64,000 nucleotides of DNA, from NCBI GenBank assembly GCA_025531455.1, contig JAMYHL010000039.1, positions 1 through 64,000 of the forward strand, in the 5' to 3' direction. The position numbers and the translations under genes are program-made. Under the pieces are notes generated by a model that saw only the letters and a program-made list of their open reading frames with translations, did no database searches and had not been told where the DNA came from. Every line of letters starts with the position of its first letter. Position 1 is the first letter of the stretch. This DNA is from Apiotrichum sp. Y4204. Its lineage: Eukaryota; Basidiomycota; Tremellomycetes; Trichosporonales; Trichosporonaceae. Positions 52,667-61,376 of this stretch are shown piece after piece.

Positions 52667-52881
52667 GAAGTAGTATTGTTGTAATGCATGTATTGTATAG
52701 CTATTACTCTGTACTATAGATGTCCTGCGCCCGAGTCAAGGGGCGCCCACGCGCCCCGCCGCCAACGACGGCGGAGCATCGCGTCCTCCGGCTTATATCA
52801 AGGGCAGGTTCGTTCTTCCCCCCGGCCGGCGAGCCGGGTCCCGTACCGCGCGCCATGAGGCTGGCAGTGGCAGAGTAGTCT

Positions 52882-52981
52882 GCAGGGTGGGGGGTGAGGA
52901 TGTGGAGAGGGAGAGAGGGAGGGAAGAGGAGGGGGAGGAGAGGGAGCGCAGAGGAGGGGGAGGAAGGGGAGGAGAGGGAGT
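52882..52981 (+). repeat. Purine-rich GGA/GA tract
   Basis: About 100 bp almost entirely G and A on the plus strand, with many GGGGA/GGAG units. Such tracts can form triplex or G-quadruplex structures; here function is unknown. Confidence 0.8.
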
Positions 52982-53042
52982 GTGAGTGCGCTAATCCGCA
53001 CCTCTGTTAGCTCGGTACACTGGGCGTTATTCTCGACATCGG

Positions 53043-53078
53043 CATCGACATCGACATCGACATCGACATCGACATCGA
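53043..53078 (+). repeat. Hexamer microsatellite (CATCGA)6
   Basis: Six exact CATCGA units, with imperfect copies on both sides. It lies in noncoding sequence. Confidence 0.9.
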
Positions 53079-54193
53079 CGACATCGATTGAATGGATATG
53101 GTGGAATGTTGAGACAGAGACAAGAAAGAACACAGAACAGAAAAAAAAAGTTGGCGAAAGAAAATCAAACGCAACCCCCTCTCTCTGGTCTGGGCACGGA
53201 GAATCATGAGCTCGCGAATCGCGAACTGGCGAACTCAAGGCTTTCGCCGCGCTCTCCGCGCTCACGTGGTCACCAAAGGCTCGCCCCAACACGTGTTTTT
53301 ACATAACAGCACAAACGCGGTGGTCACCGGGTGGCGGCTCATTTGTGGCGTCCTCGATCTCTCTCAGATCTCAGACCTCTTCCCGCCCCTTTCATCCACT
53401 CCTTTTTTTTTTTTTGCTTGTCATCCATCGCTTCCCACACATTCTTCCGCATCCGGCTTTCAAGCAATCCCCGTAGAGAGGATATTGCGGGGTGCGGGGC
53501 GCGGGGCGTGGGGCACGAGTACGGTGCGGAGAGTGGCATGAGTGCCCGGGTTGAGTGGGAAGAAGCAGGGCGCTATGACGCCCGCGAGTAGCAGGCGTCG
53601 TCACCGAATCGTATTCTCCCTGCCTATATGGGAGTGTTCATGCGCCAGCTGCGCCGTGAAGGGCTCGGATGTCTGCATCTGTTCCATTTGCACGCCACGA
53701 TCCTTCGATAATCCGTTTGTGCAGGTAGCAGAGACGAGGGAGAGGGCCCGGACAGGGGACTGGAACGGACCGCCGCACTGCGCTCGCTTTCCGGTCCTTC
53801 GGGGGGGCGAGTGGCGTCGGGTGGCGTCAACAGCTGATAGAGAGAACAGTGGGTGTTGTGAACAATTCACTTTGGCACCATTACTTGCACTTGCATGCCC
53901 ACTGACCAGGTGTTCGAGCTCGATCAATCACGCTAGCATTCCGTTCATCTGCAACTTCCGCATCATATCCACATCTACATTCTGCACTTATCTGCACGCT
54001 TGCACTCGCTCTATCCACATTTGTCTATCCACTACTTTCTTTGCAGTTGTCAACAGATTCTTGAGCGCCTACCGCCCTCGCCCGTCGCCTCAGTACTCGT
54101 ACTCGCTTGCCACTCGCCTGCAGTCATCTCGCACACCATCACTTTCTCTTCACTTGCCTCGTCTTTCCATTCATCCCCCATCCCCTATCCACA

Positions 54194-55215
54194 ATGCAGC
54201 CCGCATCGTCGCCGCGCCGCGCCAAGAACTCCATGGCCGAGCTCCGCCTCCGCCGCCTCCTCGAGCACAATCAGCGCCTGCGCGAGGACCTCGCGCGTCC
54301 ACGAATCCGCGTCTCTGAGGCGAGCATGAGGTGCGTGAAGTCTGGAGCACTGGAATTTGGAGCATGGAGCAGTGGATCATCAGACGTGGGACTCGGACGG
54401 CTCGGAGGCATGTAACGGCCGTTAGGGCTCGGAATGCCGTACAGCCGCCCCCTCCGGCATTCGCTCGCGATTGTGTCCGTGTCCTATCACGTCCTGTTCC
54501 CTCCAACCGTGTACCGTGTCGAAGTTGGCACCCACGAACCCTGTCCGCGACGCGGAGTCCCAGCGGCACAGATCACCACGCGCTGGGCATCCAGACGGCT
54601 GGCGACGCAACTGCGGATGGACCATAATCTATAATCTCCCTATGCCGAGATCGATCTTGGCACGTGCAGTGATTGAAGCTCCAGATATCCAGATAGGTGA
54701 TCTTTTGGATTGCCGGATCGTCTGGATCCTGTTCGGTTCATCTTCCGACTCTCGTTTGGCATCAGCACTTACCCCAGCCTTATCTCGTTCTCCACCACGA
54801 CGCGCGACCCGCTCCTCCCCAACCTGTGGGGCGAGCTCAAGAAGGGCGAGGACCCGTATGCCCCCCCGGAGACGGGCTGCTGTGTCGGTGAGTGCTGCGG
54901 TGCAGAGCATGCAGAGGAATGGTGCGCCGAGGGCGACGCAAGGGCGCGACGCGCGCAGTCTGGGATGGCAGTTTCCCGCCCTGATCTCACCGTGCTGGCT
55001 TGGACCAGCACGGCGTGAACGCCAGTGGCGGCGAGGTGGATCCCAATCGGCGGAAGCTGCGCGAGGCGACGATAACGAGAGGCCGAGATGCCGGTCATTG
55101 AATGTCACGGCGCCAGGCTCGGTATCTACGCATCTAGACCCATGCCCGCTGTTCAGTCCGCTGTTGTGACCCCTTCTCCTCTTCTCTATCAGCCGCTGAC
55201 CCCTCAGTCCAGTAA
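54194..55215 (+). CDS. Heterotrimeric G-protein gamma subunit (STE18-like), CaaX on a micro-exon
   Basis: Partner of G-beta in pheromone or nutrient signalling at the plasma membrane. Three exons, 54194-54330, 54778-54887 and 55208-55215, give 84 residues, a normal size for the family. Exon 1 has the coiled coil [20 protein letters not shown] followed by [10 protein letters not shown]. Exon 2 reads [20 protein letters not shown] then [16 protein letters not shown]. Exon 3 is only TCCAGTAA, completing CCVVQ and the stop, so the C-terminus is a CVVQ CaaX box with an adjacent Cys suitable for palmitoylation; a terminal Gln favours farnesylation by known rules. The acceptor of the last intron is CGCTGACCCCTCAG. 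Both introns are long (447 and 320 nt) for this genome. If intron 2 is retained, the frame runs to a stop at 55018 and the CaaX box is lost. Confidence 0.85.
54331..54777 (+). other. 447-nt intron 1 of the G-gamma gene
   Basis: GTGCGT donor and CACTTACCCCAG acceptor; the join reads SEAS-M-SLISF, as in the family. No embedded RNA gene was recognised. Confidence 0.7.
54888..55207 (+). other. 320-nt intron 2 of the G-gamma gene
   Basis: GTGAGT donor right after the CCV codons and CTGACCCCTCAG acceptor before the 8-nt terminal exon. Splicing decides whether the prenylation motif is made. Confidence 0.7.
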
Positions 55216-55518
55216 CCCCCCCCGTTCCCGCTATGCTATTACTATGACTCACTCATCCTTTCGGTATCTCTCGTCACTACCCACACTCCCTAACCACCAT
55301 CATACACACGCTCCACGGCGCCGCGCGCCGCGGCTAATTCGGCATCGAGGCTGCCATGCCCATGCCCATGTACAGCCTACTAATGTGATACATGCATGAC
55401 TCGACAGAAGACCAGAGGGAATTGGAATGGGAAGAAGGTGATGCAACTGGCTGCCGGAATGAGGAAATGAAAAAATAGATGAAGAACGCAGAATCGGCCG
55501 CAGAACACAAAACCTCGC
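55216..55518. other. Convergent 3' region of G-gamma and PRP18
   Basis: 303 bp between two stop codons. It begins with a C-rich run and contains no gene. It presumably holds both polyadenylation sites. Confidence 0.5.
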
Positions 55519-56831
55519 CTATCCCATAGCCTGCGAGATGTTGTCCGGCGGACGCACCATCTGGGAGAACGTGAGGAGCCGCTTGACGGCCTGGATATAC
55601 TTTCGCGACACCTCGTCGTTCAGCACGTGTGCGATATTGTCTGTAATCTTGCTGTCGCTCGAGCGCTCGTGGATGCCGACAGAGGTGACGCCGAGCGGCC
55701 ACGCCGCGTTGCCGATCGAGAGGCGGAGGTACGCGTCGTTGGCGCGCTGGTACGAACGCACCTGCATGTAGTGGACTACTTCTGCGAGGTGCCGGACGAC
55801 GTCCTCTGGGAGGTCCTGGGTGTCAGCAGTGAGGGAGAGCGGCTTATCCTAAGACAGGACAAGAGGGCAGCAGAGGCGATATCTGCACACTCCACTTACC
55901 CGATTACGGAGCATGCGGAACAGCGGCTTGAGGTTCTGCGCGCTCTGCGCATGATTCGCCGACGCCATCTTGCCCGCCGCCGTGCGCTTCTCGTCGTCTG
56001 GCATTAGCCCAACTCCAGCTCGTAGCTCACCAGGCCGGGCATCAAGCCACTCATCCCACTCCTTGAGGAGGTTCTTGAACGCCCAATAAATGAGCGGATG
56101 GAGCTTATTAAAGTCGGTCTTAATCAGCCCCAGGTCAAGCGGACCCTCCTCCCGCCGCTCGTGCTTCTTCTTCTCCTCGCCGCGCGCCTTGCGTTCCTCC
56201 TCCTTGGCCGCGCGCTCCGCCACCGCTTTCCGGAAATCGTTCTGCGCCAACTTGCCCGCGTCGGTCGACAGCTCGAGGGCACGCAGGCGCGCACGCCGCG
56301 CCGAGTCGGTCTCGCCGAACAGCCGGATCGGCTGGCCCCTGGAGCGCAGACGCCGGATACACTCGTCTGCGGAGATGTTGAATTTCTCGCTCGTGGAAGC
56401 TTCGCCTTCCGGCGCCGGAGAGCCGCCGGGCGTGTCTGCCATTGCGGCCTGGGATTTCTTGCGCATCGTCTCGGCCTGGGGTGAGTGAAGTTCTCTGGGG
56501 ATGGCTGGACGTTCGAGCATCAAAGATCAAGAACCAAGATCAAGTCTCCCGTCTCCAGTTTCTAAACTCGGGACTTAACCCAACGCTCACGCCGCACACT
56601 CACCTCTTTCCGCATCCTCCCCGCGCGCTCCTCGGCCGCCTTCTTCCGCTCCTCGCTCATCTGTTCCTCCTTTTCCGCCGCCCTCCGCCGCTCCTCCTCG
56701 CGCCGCGCCTCGGCCGCGCGCTCCCGCTCATGCTCCAAATCCCCGCGCCGCACGTACTTCCGTCCGCTGTCGCTGCCGTCCCCGAAGTCGCTCGCCTTGC
56801 GCTTGTTGATCTCCGCTAGGAGGCCGTCCAT
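55519..56831 (-). CDS. PRP18: Pre-mRNA splicing factor PRP18
   Basis: Second-step splicing factor that works with Slu7 on the spliceosome and helps 3' splice-site use. Exons 56831-56604, 56475-55900 and 55815-55519, 366 residues. The N-terminus has MDGLLAEINKRK and a long Arg/Glu-rich coiled stretch. The Prp4/Prp18-type motif is GQPIRLFGETDSARRARL. The Prp18 core follows, with GLIKTDFNKLHPLIYWAFKN, LKPLFRMLRNRDLPEDVVRHLAEVV and YQRANDAYLRLSIGNAAWPLGVTSVGIHERS, the last being the most conserved segment of the family. Introns of 128 and 84 nt. It is divergent from MMS2, with 326 bp between start codons. Confidence 0.94.
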
Positions 56832-57157
56832 GATGAGTGCGAGTGGTGGATTGGTGAAGGGTGAATTGCGGTTGTTGTGAAATTGTGATCTGTGTGGTTT
56901 GTGTGGTTTGTGTGGTTTCTTTAGAGTGGCGCGATGCCTCCACCTCTTTCCACACTCTGCGCCCACCGGCTGCACCCGCAGCGGCGCTGACGCCTCCACC
57001 ACGCCGCCGTCACCTCGTCACCCTCGATGACCACTGCCAGCTACACACCTCTCTTCCTCTCTCGCTCATCATCATAATCCTCTTCTCTACTCTCCTGCAC
57101 ACCCCATCTACACCCTCACCCGTCGCTACGTAGCACGGGACGACGACAAGCGACATC
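56832..57157. promoter_or_regulatory. Divergent promoter PRP18/MMS2
   Basis: 326 bp. TGTGTGGTT-type units repeat three times at about 56891-56920. The MMS2 side is C/T-rich. No TATA box was evident. Confidence 0.5.
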
Positions 57158-58477
57158 ATGGCGAAGAGTGAGTATCCGTTCCCAACAGTCTGCGAGCGGA
57201 AACACAAGCGACCTAGGGACCCAAACACCATCGCCCGACCACGACGCCGGGCATGCACCCCGCTGGCTGGATCTGCGCTCTGGCCTCGCTCGGCGCGCGA
57301 TCTCCGCTCGTCGGCGTCGCCCCGTCCGTGGCGGCGTCTGGGAATACAAATACTGGACGTGTACCGCACCGCTCTCTGTCCCGAGACTCTGGCACCCCGT
57401 TTCTCACAGCGACTCGCCGCCGAGGGCACCATTGTGGTCACTGATCGCGCGACACCCCATTTCTATCTCCTGCGAAGCTGCATTTCGGGACATATGGAGG
57501 CTGCTGCCTGGCTTGATTGTCTTCAACACCCCCGTTTCTAGCGATTCCCAACGTCGCATTCTGGAGTGCCGTCCGGCGTCCCGTCGCGTGCATTCCCGCT
57601 CGTCTTCTATATCAGCCACACCCCGCTCGAGTCCGCTCCATCCTGCCTCCCACAGCACTAACCCCAGTCCCCCGCAGTTTCCGCCTCCTTGAGGAGCTCG
57701 AGAAGGGCGAGAAGGGCCTCGGCGACGGCAGCTGCTCGTACGGCCTCAAGGACAGTGACGACATTGCCATGTACGAGTGGAACGGCACCATCCTCGGCCC
57801 GCCCCACTCGGCGTTTGAGAACAGGATCTTCTCCCTCAGCATCTACTGCGGCGACAAGTACCCTGGTGAGTGGATAGCTGTTGAGGTGTAGCGGACATGG
57901 ACCCGAGCGGACACCGGTCTCAAGGACCTCCGCCGCCTGTGCGTCAACGCCTCGTCGTCACGCAGCGGACCAAGACCTCCGACTCCCATGGTCTCCGACA
58001 TCTATCCCCGGCGCCCATCCCGGCTCGCACTAACTTCTCAGACCAGCCCCCCCTCGTCAAGTTTGAGTCGCGTATCAACCTTCCCTGCGTCGACCAGCAG
58101 GGCGTGGTGCGTACCTTCCCCGAGGCGCCGCTAGCCCCGGATTCGGATCATCCTCGAGCACCCCAGACCTAACACCCCAGGTGGACCTCCGCCGCGTGGC
58201 CTCCATCGCCCAGTGGCGTCGCGAGCTTTCCCTCGAGAACGTGCTTGTCGAGCTCCGCAGGTAAGTCGGCGTGATAGCGGCTCGAGGATCGGGCGTCGGT
58301 GTACCCAGAGGCGACTGGTGACAACCCCCAGCCTGTTGTCATGGCACGCCACTACTCCACTTGCTGACTTGCAGGGAAATGGCCAACCCCTCGAATCGCA
58401 AGACGCCGCAGCCCCACGAGGGCACCGAGTTTCCCCAGCTCGACATCATCGCGCTCGCCAAGCAGCGCGGCCTCTAG
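57158..58477 (+). CDS. MMS2: Ubiquitin-conjugating E2 variant MMS2 (UEV)
   Basis: Catalytically dead E2-like partner of Ubc13, building K63-linked ubiquitin chains, notably on PCNA in error-free post-replication repair. Exons 57158-57167, 57668-57865, 58042-58106, 58181-58260 and 58375-58477, 151 residues, the usual size. After splicing the start reads [20 protein letters not shown], matching the family. [57 protein letters not shown] and [17 protein letters not shown] are diagnostic, and no active-site cysteine is present at the E2 position, as expected for a UEV. Exon 1 is only 10 nt and intron 1 is 500 nt; the others are 176, 74 and 114 nt. This gene therefore has long introns throughout. 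Confidence 0.94.
57168..57667 (+). other. 500-nt first intron of MMS2
   Basis: GTGAGT donor after ATG GCG AAG A, with CACTAACCCCAG as the acceptor. The join gives MAKIPRSFRLL. Without it the coding start would have no family-like N-terminus. Confidence 0.85.
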
Positions 58478-61376
58478 CGCCGTGCTCTGACACGGCAGCA
58501 CCTGTCGCCGATCGAGTCCGCGGTCGTTCACTTCTAGCATTTTGCGTGGTGTGGTGTGTTTATTTCCGGGTCACTGGGCACCATGCAGACATACAACGAG
58601 CGCTCCGTGCTGCGGCGGCCAATCCTATACGCGGGCAAGATGCTGACATGGAGCGCGGACAGCTGCCGGCACCGAGAACCTCGACGCAGGGAATGGATCC
58701 GGGGTCTTCGGACTGGGGCCCTGGAGTTGTGATCTCGTGACGCCAGCGTCGGGCCCGACCACTATTCCAGGCGCGAGGTGACTGACGCCAGCCGAGGCTC
58801 ACATTTCCGACTGACATTTGTGGACTGTCTCTGCAGGAAGCAGCGGCCAGAGGCCAGAGCCGAGAGGCGTCAACGCTTCAAGACATGAACTGACAGTCAC
58901 CGGTCGGGCGGTGCAATGGGCGTTTCCCGACATGAGGCGGGGCTGGTATCGTGGGGCACGAGGCATGAGGCTCGCGGCTCGCGGCTCGAGGCTCGATCCT
59001 TGAGGCTCATCGCGTTCCGTCATGATCCATGAATCCACGAACTTTATGAGTTGATGGCGCATGTCTCAAACGTAACTCTCACGCGCCTCATTCTGCTAGC
59101 TCTGCTTCGCCGTGTCGCGTGGCTGTCGTGGCTGCGGTATTTGCAATGAGAAGCCTTCACGCCAGACATTGTATCTTGAATTCTTGAATTCTTGGAGACA
59201 CGAGGCCACGCGGCGAGGTCGCGGCCAGCTGCGGCCTGGTGGCTGCTGCGCTGCTGGCTGCTAGGCCAGGGCCCACTGATCCACTGGCATGGATGCTCCA
59301 TGATTCATGCAGGGGCACCACACGGGCCTGGTGCGAGCGACGTCGCTGGGATCAAGCGCAGTGATTCGGGTGACATGGACGGGCTCGAGACTCCTGACGC
59401 TCTGATTGCGAGCTCGACTGGTATTGACTCGTACCACTAACTGGGCACAGCCGTGTGGCGCATAGCGCAGACGCGCCGACGTTGTCTGGATAGGCAAGGA
59501 ATCACAGACACCGCACAGCAAAGGTCGCGTGTGGGCTGTGGTATGTACAATGCAGACAAAAGAGCAAGCAGCACAATCAACAACAAAAGGAGAAAGGGGA
59601 TACATGGATATTTCCAGCTTCCAGCCTCTATCTTCCAGATTTCCGGGGACCCGGGGGATCGGGGGTCGGCGCGTTTTGTTAATGCTCCAGATTTTCCAGA
59701 CCCTCGTACCCTTGTTGTTGCGGATGGCGGCGTAGATTGCATAATTTTTGGTTGCATGGCTGCGCTGTGTATCTCGCAATCTCGCGCTCGACGGGTGCGG
59801 CGATCGTGGGTTTGCGGGTTACAATGGGGACCCAATGGGGGACCCCATCGACCCCCCGACCCTCGGCCCCTCGACCCCGTTGTCCGCGCATCCTGATATC
59901 TGGGCGTTGTGCAGAGGTTCGCGCCGGTCTGTGGGTGGTATGGGTGGTGTGCACGTTTTGCGACCAGTTGCGACGAGACAAGGAGACGAGGAGAACAGGA
60001 GAAAAAAAGAGCAGGGCACACACCAAGATACACACAGAGTGTGCGAGGTGATGATCAGCACAATGCACGAGAGATGGATCAATGGATGCGCGCTCAAAGA
60101 AAAAGAGACATAAAGACAACAGCAGCGACGACGACCACTTCTTCCCCTTCCCCATCCGTTCTTTCCACTTCGTCACCACCACCATCATCTCCTCGCCACC
60201 ACCGCTGTCGCCGTCATCAGCAACGCTACAAGCCACAACACCCAGCCCAGCTCGCTACCACCCCACCGAGCAGGATCCCCGCCCCTGGTGTCTCGCTGCA
60301 CGCGTCGCTGCCTGCGTCGAGCTCGTCGTCGCTCACTGTTGCACCCTGCACCGCATTCCCCACCCCCATCCCCATCCCCATTCCCCATTCCTCAACTCGT
60401 ATCCTTGTCCTCATATTCTGCCGTCCCCATCCGGATCCCACTCCTGGTGGTCATCATCCCTTTCGTCCCTGTGGTCTGAGCGGCGCCACCACGCCGCCGC
60501 AGCGCTGAGCTCTGGTCTCGAGGTCCCAAAGGTCCCAACAGGTCCATAGAGGTCCCCCATTCCTGCCTGCGCCACCGCCAGCCACGCCGCACAGACGCGG
60601 TTTTTTTCGACCCTTTCTTCTCTCTGTTGTTCTCTTCTTTCCATTCTGTGTGACATTTTGAGAAGTGTGTGACAGACTGAAAAAAGAGAAAGAGAGTGTG
60701 CATTGCATTCGATTCGTCTCGTCGCGCGTTGCAAGGCTCTTCGACTCTTACCCTCTGTGTGTTGAACAGAAGGGGTGTTTGCCCTCTGATCGCAGCTCGC
60801 AGCTCGTGGCCAGACCCCAAGCGTGGCGCTCATCTACGTCGCGTCGTCGTCGACCGCGTCGCACGGATACCACCTGCCACCTTTGTTATCCTCTGCATCC
60901 TCAACATTCTCCCCTCTTAAAGGCCGCCTCGTCACGTCAACGGCGCCAGCCATTGCGGTCACCCTCCACTTTGGGATCCTCGTCAACACAGGCCTCGACC
61001 CGTCCCTCGCAAGAGTTCCCCCTCGTCACAGCCTTCCCCGTTGCTGGTACCGCCTGTGGCTGCAACCCCCCTCGTTCTCTCCTCCCTGAGGCAGGTGCTC
61101 TGACCGTATCGTCTTTTGCTACAGCAGCAGCAACCGCAGTTGCTGGCTATCGTTCAAACCGGACCAGCCCTTCTCATCAAGCTTCTCGGGCCCTTGACCG
61201 CCACCTCCGGCCGCCTCATTGCCACTGCCGTCCCTTGTCCTGGTGCTTCGAGCCCCTCCTGGCGTCTGGCGCCTCCGCTCCTGCATCCTGGCAACCTGGA
61301 CGCACGTTGAGCTCCGCGCACCGTGCACCCCGTGTGCATTCTTGTCTCTCGGCAGTCGGAACTCGAATCCCCGACC
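58478..61376. other. Gene-poor interval MMS2 to Ser/Pro-rich gene
   Basis: 2.9 kb. Open frames are low-complexity and unsupported. A short GGCTCGC-type repeat lies at about 58970-58997. From about 60120 the plus strand is C/T-rich with repeated CCCCAT units near 60360-60385, which fits a long leader or promoter of the next gene. No tRNA was found. Confidence 0.5.

Larger units (their letters stand above)
52667..54193. other. Intergenic region with simple repeats, before G-gamma
   Basis: 1.5 kb without a supported gene. It contains a purine-rich (GGA) tract at 52882-52981, a hexamer repeat at 53043-53078, T13 at 53403-53415, and from about 53930 a C/T-rich leader to the G-gamma start. Confidence 0.5.

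Noticed and set aside
52798..53292. Minus-strand frame with a DVDVDV run
   Set aside because: The run is just translation of the CATCGA microsatellite and the rest is the purine tract.
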